Part shown: one piece after another, positions 1 through 7,274 of the stretch
How positions within the stretch are numbered: the stretch's first letter is position 1
Layout of the letters: the number at the start of each line of letters is the position of its first letter
NCBI GenBank assembly: GCA_002414705.1
Contig: DIAL01000128.1
Coordinates: 30,685-52,877 of the forward strand
Source of the DNA: Flavobacteriaceae bacterium UBA5079
Lineage (GTDB): Bacteria; Bacteroidota; Bacteroidia; Flavobacteriales; Flavobacteriaceae
Direction of reading: 5' to 3'
Length of the DNA stretch: 22,193 nucleotides
Notes under the pieces: model-generated
Databases searched by the model: none
Told to the model about the DNA's origin: nothing
What the model saw: only the letters and a program-made list of their open reading frames with translations
Program-made: the position numbers and the translations under genes

Positions 1-288
1 AGCACCTATGCGGACAACCTAAATAACTTTATCTCTGAAATGGATAAAGAGCGTATTACTCAATTTATGACAATCATTTCTCAAATTCAATCGGACAGTA
101 GATCATCCTTAAAAAGAATGGAAGAACAATTCCGAGAAAAGTGTAAAGAAGTCAAAACGATTAGACAATCTTTTGTAGATGATTTAGCTAACACAAGAAA
201 AGAGCTTTCTGAAACAAGAGGAAGACTTGATGAAGCAAGAATAAGAGAGAACGACGTTTTAAGACAAATGTTAAATTCCAAATCTTAA
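1..288 (+). CDS. Coiled-coil protein of unknown function, 5' end outside window
   Basis: The frame is open from base 1, so the true start probably lies upstream and the ATG at position 40 is only an internal candidate. The 95 visible residues are highly charged and rich in Glu, Lys, Arg and Gln with regularly spaced Leu, Ile and Met. This predicts a long amphipathic helix or coiled coil over most of the visible part. There is no cysteine, signal peptide or membrane segment. It ends 4 bp before the next gene, so the two are probably cotranscribed. Its place beside a recombinase gene suggests cargo of an integrative element. I do not recognise the family. Coiled coils of this type can be structural, regulatory or part of a larger multidomain protein. 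Confidence 0.7.
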   Translation, partial: STYADNLNNFISEMDKERITQFMTIISQIQSDSRSSLKRMEEQFREKCKEVKTIRQSFVDDLANTRKELSETRGRLDEARIRENDVLRQMLNSKS

Positions 289-292
289 GTTT

Positions 293-568
293 ATGACTTC
301 TGACAAACAGCTTATAGTAAATAATCCATCGGATCTCAATGAAAATGAAACTAAGGCCTTAAGAATGATTCGTGATTCTAAATATCATACAATAACAATT
401 GTTAAACGAGAAGGTAAAATAGAAATGCTTGAGAGTATCGAGCGTATTTCAGAAAGGACAAGGATTGTAGATATTTTGAAGGATCATAATTATCAAAATA
501 TAGAATTAAAACAGGCAAACGGAAAAATCGTTTGCCTTAACCGTACGGTTAAAACAAAACTAATCTAA
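293..568 (+). CDS. Small protein with an internal tandem duplication, unknown function
   Basis: This is a 91-residue protein with no signal peptide or membrane segment. It starts 4 bp after the preceding gene and probably belongs to the same operon. Residues about 21-52 and 57-88 can be aligned without gaps at an offset of 36 residues. D28/D64, Y31/Y67, I34/I70, G41/G77, K42/K78, I43/I79 and L46/L82 are identical, and other hydrophobic positions are conservative. Each copy reads as a short helix followed by two beta strands with a GKI turn. It could be a small nucleic-acid-binding or regulatory protein of the element, but nothing in the sequence proves that. I do not recognise the family. Confidence 0.7.
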   Translation: MTSDKQLIVNNPSDLNENETKALRMIRDSKYHTITIVKREGKIEMLESIERISERTRIVDILKDHNYQNIELKQANGKIVCLNRTVKTKLI

Positions 569-638
569 GAGTAGAACACTCTATATTATCGCATTAATAT
601 ATTGACCGAAAAAAGGAAATATATTCATCCGACTTAAC

Positions 639-1001
639 GTGCAAACAGAACACACACAAGACAAATTTATTGATCTAAAAACACTTGGAAATATTCTTTT
701 AATAAAAGGGATTCAAGGCATCACAAAATGGTGTCAAGATCATAAGATACCAATTCAAATATTAGGCAAGAAACGAGTAGCTTATCGCTTTCTAGTAGAA
801 ATGGAACTGGACAGAAAACTTCTACAAGATTTAAAAAACAAATACCCTAATAAATGGGAGGAGCTATATCACTGTTATCAAGACAATGATAGATTGGGCT
901 ACTTATTGCTTATCGATGATGAACCCGAATTAGACTTTAGACCTGTTTCAAGGCAGGCAAGACCAAAGTCACAATTGTCTCAAGCCTTTGCAGATTCCTA
1001 A
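639..1001 (+). CDS. Small hypothetical protein, possible excisionase-like DNA-binding protein
   Basis: This is a 120-residue soluble protein. The start shown is GTG at 639. The frame is closed upstream by TGA at 603-605, so no ATG is available before it. The segment around residues 13-50 has a helix-turn-helix-like pattern, with GITKWCQDHKIPI followed by a basic GKKR and an aromatic strand, comparable in layout to MerR/Xis-type domains. A second helical part (about 55-90) and a flexible Pro/Arg-rich tail follow. It ends 2 bp before the recombinase start, so the two are almost certainly cotranscribed. That position is typical for recombination directionality factors. The excisionase role is inference from context and a weak motif. 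Confidence 0.6.
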   Translation: MQTEHTQDKFIDLKTLGNILLIKGIQGITKWCQDHKIPIQILGKKRVAYRFLVEMELDRKLLQDLKNKYPNKWEELYHCYQDNDRLGYLLLIDDEPELDFRPVSRQARPKSQLSQAFADS

Positions 1002-1003
1002 AT

Positions 1004-2359
1004 ATGAAACGTAAAAAATTACCAACTAAGACACACAAAGGTCTTTTCTTATACTGTACCCAGTGCAAAAAATACTTCTCTTACACAAATAAAAATATAA
1101 AGACATCAGATGGGTCGTTTATAAAGAAAGAACCCGAATGCGGTGTCTCAAAATCTAAACTTTCCAACTGTAAATTTACGGAGAAGCATCGCTACAAATC
1201 TAGACTTCATATGCCTGGCAACAATAATAAGATTGTGAGCAGAACACTTGATGCTTTTACCTATCAAGAAGCTGTTGTACAAGCTATCGATTTTGAAAAT
1301 GAATTCACACTTGATTTAAAATTGAATGGAAAATCAGATAAAGGCACAAAACGCTATTATCTTTTTGACTGCCAAATACAGTATATAGATTTTCTTCAGA
1401 ATATTGGGGTGCCAGATCATCAGAAGGTCCAGCGTTCAGAAAAGCATATCAAAGAGATTCAAAAGAGTTTATTGTTATTTAACGAGGCACTCACAAAAAA
1501 CAAAGTGAACAAAAAGATAACACTTATTGATCGCATTACAGACGATCACGTAGGTTATTTCCATACGTTTTTACTCAATGATAAAGGATATAGCAGTAAG
1601 ACTTATAATAATAAAATTGCCGTTCTTAGAAGTTTCTATAAGTGGACAGTAGCAAAGTTTGATTTAAATATTTCTAATCCATTTGAGAAAGTTAGAGCAA
1701 GAGCTGTCGTCGTAAAAAAGGATACCATCACTCAACAAGAATTCAAACGCCTTTTAGAAATAATTTCTCCTGAAAATGGTCACACTACTACAGGTGTTTC
1801 AAATGTTAAAGCACGTAACAGATATAAACCATATCTCAAGGATGCAATTGAACTCGCATTGCATACTGGAGGAAGAAGAGAAGAAGTTATAGATCTCAAA
1901 TGGAACATGATTACTGAGTCTGAAGAAATACCTATTTTCATTACCGTTAGAAACTTAAAAGTAGAAAGAATAAAGGGAGAAGGCTTTAATGAAAATGTAG
2001 CGCCCAAAATTATTCCAATTACCAAAAGTTTAAAAAAGCTTCTTTACCGAATGGGCTATCAAAATAAAAGAGGAATGGACGAGTTTCTAATTTCACCAGA
2101 CAGAACTCAAACGTCAACCTATGCTTTAATGGATAATCTCTCAAAAGGTTTTTCTCATTTCTACAAACAACTGGGAACTGGAAGAGAATTACAATTAAAA
2201 AGTTTGAGAAAAACATACCTCACATATCTATCCGCAGCATTGAATGGAGATACAAAATCACTATCTTCACACACAACAGATGAAGTACTACAAAAACATT
2301 ATATCGACGAAAAGATTGTTAGTAAAGCAGTTAAGGAACTGGATATTTTTAACTCTTAA
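1004..2359 (+). CDS. Tyrosine recombinase (integrase) with N-terminal Cys cluster
   Basis: This 451-residue integrase of the lambda/XerD-like superfamily carries out strand exchange between element and chromosomal attachment sites through a 3'-phosphotyrosine intermediate. The C-terminal catalytic domain shows box I TGGRREE (R291, E294), a basic beta-hairpin with candidate Lys 319 or 324, box II LKSLRKT (R402), H423 and the nucleophile Y433 in QKHYI. The usual box II His (HxxR) is Lys399 here. A SAM-like core-binding domain spans about 115-235. The first 70 residues hold C18, C21, C46, C56 and H62, a probable zinc-binding module ahead of an arm-binding-like domain (about 62-100). The gene follows a small putative excisionase gene by 2 bp and ends about 110 bp from the 3' end of an initiator tRNA gene, a classic target for such enzymes. 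Confidence 0.92.
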   Translation: MKRKKLPTKTHKGLFLYCTQCKKYFSYTNKNIKTSDGSFIKKEPECGVSKSKLSNCKFTEKHRYKSRLHMPGNNNKIVSRTLDAFTYQEAVVQAIDFENEFTLDLKLNGKSDKGTKRYYLFDCQIQYIDFLQNIGVPDHQKVQRSEKHIKEIQKSLLLFNEALTKNKVNKKITLIDRITDDHVGYFHTFLLNDKGYSSKTYNNKIAVLRSFYKWTVAKFDLNISNPFEKVRARAVVVKKDTITQQEFKRLLEIISPENGHTTTGVSNVKARNRYKPYLKDAIELALHTGGRREEVIDLKWNMITESEEIPIFITVRNLKVERIKGEGFNENVAPKIIPITKSLKKLLYRMGYQNKRGMDEFLISPDRTQTSTYALMDNLSKGFSHFYKQLGTGRELQLKSLRKTYLTYLSAALNGDTKSLSSHTTDEVLQKHYIDEKIVSKAVKELDIFNS

Positions 2360-2370
2360 AATTGACGAAA

Positions 2371-2394
2371 AGATACTTTTATTAGATACTTTTA
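2371..2394. repeat. Direct repeat pair (AGATACTTTTA) downstream of the integrase gene
   Basis: The 11-bp word AGATACTTTTA occurs at 2371-2381 and again at 2384-2394, 13 bp apart start to start. It lies immediately after the integrase stop codon and before the tRNA gene. Closely spaced direct repeats between an integrase gene and its tRNA target are often arm-type integrase binding sites. Nothing in the sequence proves binding, and the word is AT-rich. Confidence 0.45.
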
Positions 2395-2441
2395 AATAAA
2401 TGAAGCAAGAGCAAGCACCAAACGAAACTTATACAAATGCA

Positions 2442-2466
2442 AAAAGCACTGATTTTCAGTGCTTTT
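2442..2466. terminator. Hairpin terminator between integrase and tRNA genes
   Basis: The arms AAAAGCACTGA (2442-2452) and TCAGTGCTTTT (2456-2466) pair perfectly around a 3-nt loop. With A and T runs on both sides it can work for the integrase transcript (plus) and for the tRNA transcript (minus). Confidence 0.8.
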
Positions 2467-2472
2467 GCTTAG

Positions 2473-2545
<73 letters not shown>

Positions 2546-2618
2546 ATATAATTTCCAAGATAGTTAATGAGCTTTAAACTTAATCGATTCATAATGTCGA
2601 TATAACTATTTCGGACTG

Positions 2619-2648
2619 CAAATATACAATGCTTTTTAAATATAACAA
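2619..2648 (-). promoter_or_regulatory. Bacteroidota-type promoter for the initiator tRNA gene
   Basis: On the minus strand a TTG (complement of 2646-2648) is followed after 19 nt by TATATTTG (complement of 2619-2626), an exact match to the TAnnTTTG -7 consensus of Bacteroidota with suitable spacing. Transcription would start near 2612 and give a leader of about 65 nt before the tRNA. Confidence 0.65.
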
Positions 2649-2665
2649 GCAGATTTTAAAGAAAT

Positions 2666-2848
2666 TTATTGTTCAATATTTTCTGCGTGAAAACCCATTA
2701 GAATTTGATCTTCAAACTGAACTCATATCTGTATCGGATTACAACACACTTCGCAATCCTCAATATATTCTTGTTCAGACTGTGAGCTATCCAAAAGCAT
2801 TGAAATAGTTTCCCAACAATAAGGGCATTGAAATTCGTGTTCTTCCAT
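2666..2848 (-). pseudogene. CPXCG-type cysteine-rich small protein, interrupted by in-frame TGA
   Basis: Read from the ATG at 2848, the frame gives a 60-codon protein with two CxxC knuckles: C8/C11 in QCPYCWE and C32/C35 in CEVCCNP. This matches the short CPXCG-motif cysteine-rich family common in Proteobacteria and Bacteroidota, a presumed zinc-binding protein of unknown role. Codon 42 is TGA (complement of 2723-2725), after which the same frame continues with family-like sequence (VQFEDQILMGFHAENIEQ) to TAA at 2666-2668. The protein would therefore be cut to 41 residues with all four cysteines but without the C-terminal strand. A single-base nonsense mutation, a sequencing error, or a functional short form are all possible. 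Confidence 0.65.
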
Positions 2849-2863
2849 AAAATCAATGTACAA

Positions 2864-2894
2864 AAAAAGAGGTTAATTTACATAACCTCTTTTT
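2864..2894. terminator. Hairpin terminator after the LRR protein gene
   Basis: The 12-bp arms AAAAAGAGGTTA (2864-2875) and TAACCTCTTTTT (2883-2894) enclose a 7-nt loop. The hairpin lies 24 bp beyond the stop codon of the leucine-rich-repeat gene and ends in a T run on the minus strand. Confidence 0.8.
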
Positions 2895-2917
2895 AAAAAT
2901 AATTCTAATAGGTTTCC

Positions 2918-3658
2918 TTAATCATTATCCGTAATTACAGATCCTGAATTTAAGTCCATCATGTTCGGATTATTACCGTTAATAACACTAATGTACTCTT
3001 GATTTAATTTGTTGTCGCTTACCATAAATGTTTTTAATTTGGGGAAATAAGATAATTGAAATGGTATGTCTCCTGTTAATTCATTATTAGCCAACACAAT
3101 TTCTTCTAGCTGTGTTAAAGCCATAATTTCAGTAGGAATCTCACCGCTAATCTTATTATCGATTAAACTTAATTTTACTAAATTACTCAAAGCACTAATT
3201 TCAGTAGGTATCGTGCCTGTTAACTTATTACTACCTAATTCTAATATTTGTAAACTGGATAGGTCACTAATAGAAGTTGGTATAGATCCTTCCAAAATAT
3301 TCATGGAAAGGTTTAATGTTTCTAATCTATTTAATTTTCCAATGGTTGAAGGAATAGAGCCTGTTATTTTATTTAATCCAAAATTTATGTGCTTCAAATA
3401 CACTAAATCTCCTAATTCCTGCGGAAGAATACCTTGCAAGTTGTTGAATTCTAAACTCAAATTAACTACTTGGTTATTTTTAATCGTTACTCCATACCAG
3501 CTTTCTATTGGTGATGATAAATCCCAAGCATGTGTCCATTGGCTTCCATTAGTGGAATTATAAAGTGCAACTAGTGCTGCTTTTTCTGATGTTGTAACGC
3601 TAGCAAACGACATAGCAGTTACAAACAAACATAGTAGGGAAAGTTTAATTGTTTTCAT
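2918..3658 (-). CDS. Secreted leucine-rich-repeat protein, plant-type repeats
   Basis: The start chosen is the ATG at 3658 because it opens directly into a signal peptide (MKTIKLSLLCLFVTAMSFAS). The frame extends 20 codons further upstream without signal-like sequence. The 246-residue protein has an N-terminal cap motif with ALYNSTNGSQW and ESWYGV (about 30-55), common to extracellular LRR proteins of Bacteroidota. Six full repeats and one partial repeat of 23-24 residues follow, with the pattern LxxLxLxxNxLxGxIPxxIxxL, the subclass best known from plant receptor proteins. It ends in a short Asp/Asn-rich tail. No type IX C-terminal sorting domain or lipobox is visible, so it is probably released into the periplasm or secreted otherwise. 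The likely role is protein or ligand binding; the target is unknown. A TAAATTTG -7-like box lies at 3716-3723 (complement). Confidence 0.85.
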   Translation of the reverse strand: MKTIKLSLLCLFVTAMSFASVTTSEKAALVALYNSTNGSQWTHAWDLSSPIESWYGVTIKNNQVVNLSLEFNNLQGILPQELGDLVYLKHINFGLNKITGSIPSTIGKLNRLETLNLSMNILEGSIPTSISDLSSLQILELGSNKLTGTIPTEISALSNLVKLSLIDNKISGEIPTEIMALTQLEEIVLANNELTGDIPFQLSYFPKLKTFMVSDNKLNQEYISVINGNNPNMMDLNSGSVITDND

Positions 3659-3769
3659 AAGTGATAAATTTGGAATCAAATCTTTAACAATATTAAGCCG
3701 AATATAGATTAAAAACAAATTTATTCGACGAAATACACTTTTTATTAAGATTTAGCGCTTAAACCCAAA

Positions 3770-5677
3770 TTAATCCAACGCATCTAAAGATTCCTGCACC
3801 TGTTCCCAGTCGTGCATTAAACTCTCCAACTTATCTTTTTTGCCTTGATAACTATCAAAAAATTGCGGATTAGAAACCACTTCATCATAATTAGTAGCAA
3901 GCTCAACATCAATTTCTTTAATACTTTTTTCTAATTGCTGAATTTTAGACTCAATATTACTTAACTTATTATTCAAGGATTTAAATTTCTTTTGATACTC
4001 ATAACTATCCTTATTGCTTTCTTTTGGAGCTTGTTTCTCAACATCGCGCTTTTCTACTTCACGTAAGTTTTCAACGTTTCGTTGTTGTAAGTAGAAATCA
4101 ATATTTCCAAGGTATTCTTTTATTTTATGGTCTTTAAACTCATAAACAGTATCGGTTAAATCTTGAAGAAAATCCCGATCGTGAGATACCAAAATCAACG
4201 TACCCTCAAATTGTTTTAAAGCATCCTTCAATACGTTTTTAGACTTAATATCCAAATGGTTTGTTGGCTCATCCATAACCAACACATTAAAAGGCTGCAA
4301 TAATAATTTAGCTAATGCTAAACGGTTTCGCTCACCACCAGATAATACACGAACATACTTATCCACTTCGTCACCACGGAATAAAAACGATCCAAGTATA
4401 TCACGTACGCGACTTCTATTTTTTTCATTTGCCGCATCAATCATAATATCTAAAACAGTTTTGCTCCCATCTAAATATTCGGCTTGATTTTGAGCAAAAT
4501 ATCCAATTTGCACATTATGACCGAGTTTTAAACTGCCTTCATGTTTTAGCTCTCCAACAATAATTTTAGCTAATGTAGATTTTCCTTGACCGTTCTGACC
4601 AACAAAAGCTGTTTTAATATCACGTGCAATGTGTAAATCAATATCTTTTAAAACTGTTAAGTCGCCATACTTTTTGGTTATCTTATTTGCTTCAACTACC
4701 ACTTTTCCTGGCACGATAGACACTGGAAATTTAAGCGTCATAACACTGTTATCATCTTCATCCACCTCTATTCTATCCATTCTATCTAACTTCTTGATTA
4801 GGGATTGTGCCATGGTTGCTTTAGATGCTTTAGCACGAAACTTCTCAATTAGTTTTTCGGTTTGTTCAATTTCTTTTTGCTGATTTTTCTGTGTCGCTAA
4901 TTGTTGTTCTTTTATTTCTTTTCGTAATACCAAAAATTTGGAATACGGTTTATTGTAATCGTAGATTCTTCCTAATGAAATTTCAATAGTACGGTTGGTA
5001 ACATTATCTAAAAACATTTTATCGTGTGATACAATTACCACAGCTCCAGAATAGCTATTTAAAAATCCTTCTAACCAGATAATAGACTCAATATCTAAAT
5101 GGTTTGTTGGTTCATCCAGAAGTAGTAAATCATTGTTTTGCAATAATAATTTAGCCAATTCAATTCGCATACGCCAACCACCAGAAAAGGTATCAGTCAG
5201 TTTGTTAAAGTCTTCACGCCTAAACCCTAAACCTTGAAGTATTTTTTCAGTTTCACCTTGATAATTATAACCACCTAATATTTCATACTGGTGTTGCATA
5301 TCATTAACATCTACCATTAATTGATGATATCCATCACTTTCATAATCGGTACGAGTTGCTAACTGGGTATTAACATCATCCAACTTGGCTTCAACTTCTT
5401 TAATTTCTTTGAATGCTTCGTAAGATTCTTCCAAGACAGTTCGTCCTAAAACAAAATCTATATCTTGTTTTAAGAAACCAATTCGTAAGTTTTTATCGGC
5501 TGCCAGTTGCCCAGAATCAGGCTCCATTTCTTTTGCTAAAATTTTTAGCATGGTAGATTTTCCTGCGCCATTTTTTCCAATGAGACCAATACGATCGCCT
5601 GCGGTAATTTTAAAGGTTATTTCTTCAAAGAGATAATCGCCTTGAAAGGAAACAGAAAGGTTATGAATATTGAGCAT
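3770..5677 (-). CDS. ABC-F family ATPase (duplicated ATP-binding cassette, no membrane domain)
   Basis: This 635-residue soluble protein has two ABC domains. Domain 1 has Walker A GKNGAGKS (34-41), signature FSGGW (164-168), Walker B ending DEPTNHLD (188-195) and switch H218. Domain 2 has Walker A GQNGQGKS (360-367), signature LSGGE (445-449), DEPTNHLD (469-476) and H499. The linker between them (about 245-300) is a long charged helix pair, and residues 560-632 form a C-terminal coiled coil as in Uup/YheS-type members. ABC-F proteins bind the ribosomal E site and act on translation or stalled ribosomes; some give resistance to ribosome-targeting antibiotics. The sequence alone does not separate a housekeeping role from resistance, though the chromosomal setting favours housekeeping. 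It stands alone, divergent from the DUF983 gene. Confidence 0.93.
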   Translation of the reverse strand: MLNIHNLSVSFQGDYLFEEITFKITAGDRIGLIGKNGAGKSTMLKILAKEMEPDSGQLAADKNLRIGFLKQDIDFVLGRTVLEESYEAFKEIKEVEAKLDDVNTQLATRTDYESDGYHQLMVDVNDMQHQYEILGGYNYQGETEKILQGLGFRREDFNKLTDTFSGGWRMRIELAKLLLQNNDLLLLDEPTNHLDIESIIWLEGFLNSYSGAVVIVSHDKMFLDNVTNRTIEISLGRIYDYNKPYSKFLVLRKEIKEQQLATQKNQQKEIEQTEKLIEKFRAKASKATMAQSLIKKLDRMDRIEVDEDDNSVMTLKFPVSIVPGKVVVEANKITKKYGDLTVLKDIDLHIARDIKTAFVGQNGQGKSTLAKIIVGELKHEGSLKLGHNVQIGYFAQNQAEYLDGSKTVLDIMIDAANEKNRSRVRDILGSFLFRGDEVDKYVRVLSGGERNRLALAKLLLQPFNVLVMDEPTNHLDIKSKNVLKDALKQFEGTLILVSHDRDFLQDLTDTVYEFKDHKIKEYLGNIDFYLQQRNVENLREVEKRDVEKQAPKESNKDSYEYQKKFKSLNNKLSNIESKIQQLEKSIKEIDVELATNYDEVVSNPQFFDSYQGKKDKLESLMHDWEQVQESLDALD

Positions 5678-5758
5678 TATGTTACAATTGTTACTAAACT
5701 ATATTAAAATTTGGCTAATTTTGTATGTCTTACAAAGTGCAAAAATAAACTAATAAAC

Positions 5759-6142
5759 ATGATAACAAAAGGAACGAAGCTTTATAGTATATTCACAGGT
5801 GCTTGCCCCAAGTGCCATCAAGAATCGATGTACATAAATAAAAATCCGTATGTTTTAAGGGACGTTCTTAAAATGCATGAAACGTGTTCACATTGTCATA
5901 CCAAATATAAGATTGAACCGTCGTTTTTTTATGGCTCTATGTATGTAAGTTATGCTGTTGGAATTGCCTTTGCGGTTGCCGCTTTTGTAATTAGCTATTT
6001 ATTTATTGGTAGCGGCTTATTAACGGCCTTTTTTGCTATTGTAGGCACATTAATTGTTTTTTCGCCAGTAATCATGCGTTTATCACGTAATATATGGATA
6101 AATATGTTTGTTCATTTTGACAAAACCAAGGTTAAGCCTTAA
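5759..6142 (+). CDS. DUF983 family membrane protein
   Basis: The start chosen is the ATG at 5759, giving 127 residues. A TTG 16 codons upstream is in frame but adds sequence unlike the family, and a TAATTTTG -7-like box (5716-5723) overlaps it. The N-terminal cytosolic part carries two Cys pairs, CPKC near residue 16 and CSHC near residue 45, as in a zinc-ribbon-like fold. The family motif EPSFFYGSMYVSYAVG leads into the first of two membrane helices (about 63-85 and 90-110). DUF983 proteins are small inner-membrane proteins of unknown function, sometimes beside cytochrome oxidase genes, which is not the case here. The 3' end overlaps the convergent oxidoreductase gene by 11 bp. Confidence 0.88.
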   Translation: MITKGTKLYSIFTGACPKCHQESMYINKNPYVLRDVLKMHETCSHCHTKYKIEPSFFYGSMYVSYAVGIAFAVAAFVISYLFIGSGLLTAFFAIVGTLIVFSPVIMRLSRNIWINMFVHFDKTKVKP

Positions 6143-7175
6143 ACCTTTCTATGGCTATTTCTGGATTTAATGGCTGCTTGTTTTCTATATAGTTAAAAAG
6201 TTGTTTTGATGCATAAGGCGAAATCATAACGCCTCTGGACCCTAAACCATTTAATATATGAATGTTTTTATATTCTGTATGTGTACCCACTAAAGGTCTT
6301 CTATCCTTTACCGTTGGACGAACACCAGCTTTATGATTAACTTCTGAAAAAGGGGCTTTTAAAAAGGTTTTTAATTTAGAAATGAGCTCGTCCTTTCCCT
6401 TTTCTGTTGGTAGATTTGTTTTATCAAACCGATTATAGGTCGCGCCAACATAATATTCATCTGTTGTATTTGGCATAATAAAAACACTTGATTTAACTAC
6501 ATAATCAATTTTTAAATCGGGCACTTTAAGTGTTAATACTTCACCTTTGTTTCCATCTAATGGTAAATGATTAAAAAATGGGTTTTGCTTTAATCCAAAT
6601 CCTTCGCAAAACACAATATGTTTAGCTTCATGATTTGCATAGTGAAGCGTTTCTGATTCTATTTGTAAACCATTATATTGAAATCCTTCTGATAGTATTT
6701 GAGACTGACTTTCTAAATATGCTTTATAATTGGAAATTAAAGCAACTGTATCCACACGTCCTGCATGATAAACTTCACCTAAATTAAAAGGTGCATCAAT
6801 CTGCGAATTAGTATTCGGTACTAATGTGGTAGACATGTAGGGTTCTAACTTTGGCTTATCTGTTGCCGTGAACCAGGTGTTTTGTTCTTCAATGGAAGCA
6901 AAACGCCTGTATAATTTTAATGTATAATCTAATTTAACATCTAATAATTGCTCTAATTCTTTATAATATGGTATAGCTAGATCTAATTGTTCATCTGCCA
7001 TCCAAACTTCAGTAAAGCGTTTTAAAATGACTGGATTATACATGCCAGCTGCTACTAATGACGATTGTTGGGATGCATTGTCAAACACCAAAAAAGTTTT
7101 ATTGGCTTTACGTAACTGCTCACAAAAGGCAACTCCTGCCAAACCCAAACCCACTATAAAATAATCTACTTTCAT
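6132..7175 (-). CDS. FAD-dependent oxidoreductase, D-amino-acid-oxidase (DAO) fold
   Basis: This 347-residue protein starts with a Rossmann dinucleotide-binding motif (YFIVGLGLAGVAFCEQL, the GxGxxG type) followed by the acidic end of strand 2 (FDN). The SSLVAAGMYNPV segment near residue 40 and the C-terminal NGLGSRGVMISPYAS (about 310-325) are typical of DAO-fold flavoenzymes such as glycine oxidase and the C-terminal half of MnmC. No signal peptide or membrane segment is present. The substrate is unknown; oxidation of a secondary amine or an amino acid is the general expectation. No MnmC methyltransferase domain is attached. Its stop codon lies inside the convergent DUF983 gene, and no terminator hairpin separates the two. 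Confidence 0.85.
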   Translation of the reverse strand: MKVDYFIVGLGLAGVAFCEQLRKANKTFLVFDNASQQSSLVAAGMYNPVILKRFTEVWMADEQLDLAIPYYKELEQLLDVKLDYTLKLYRRFASIEEQNTWFTATDKPKLEPYMSTTLVPNTNSQIDAPFNLGEVYHAGRVDTVALISNYKAYLESQSQILSEGFQYNGLQIESETLHYANHEAKHIVFCEGFGLKQNPFFNHLPLDGNKGEVLTLKVPDLKIDYVVKSSVFIMPNTTDEYYVGATYNRFDKTNLPTEKGKDELISKLKTFLKAPFSEVNHKAGVRPTVKDRRPLVGTHTEYKNIHILNGLGSRGVMISPYASKQLFNYIENKQPLNPEIAIERFKA

Positions 7176-7223
7176 GCCTGCAAAGGTACTATGCTTTTTG
7201 CATTTTAAAAATACTTAAAACAA

Positions 7224-7253
7224 AAAACGCTCACTAAAAAAAGTGAGCGTTTT
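7224..7253 (-). terminator. Terminator of the gldKLMN operon
   Basis: The 12-bp arms AAAACGCTCACT (7224-7235) and AGTGAGCGTTTT (7242-7253) enclose a loop of six. It lies about 20 bp beyond the gldN stop codon. Confidence 0.85.
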
Positions 7254-7274
7254 AATATTTTTAGTCTGCAAGGC

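Noticed and set aside
573..587. AGAGT-N5-ACTCT inverted repeat as a terminator between the small genes
   Set aside because: The stem is only five base pairs and no T run follows it, so it is not convincing as a terminator.
3066..3563. 165-codon open frame opposite the LRR gene
   Set aside because: It is antisense to the repeat region; its regular pattern only mirrors the LRR periodicity and shows no protein family features.
6132..7175. Assignment of the DAO-fold protein as MnmC
   Set aside because: The methyltransferase half of MnmC is absent and the DAO motif alone does not identify the substrate.
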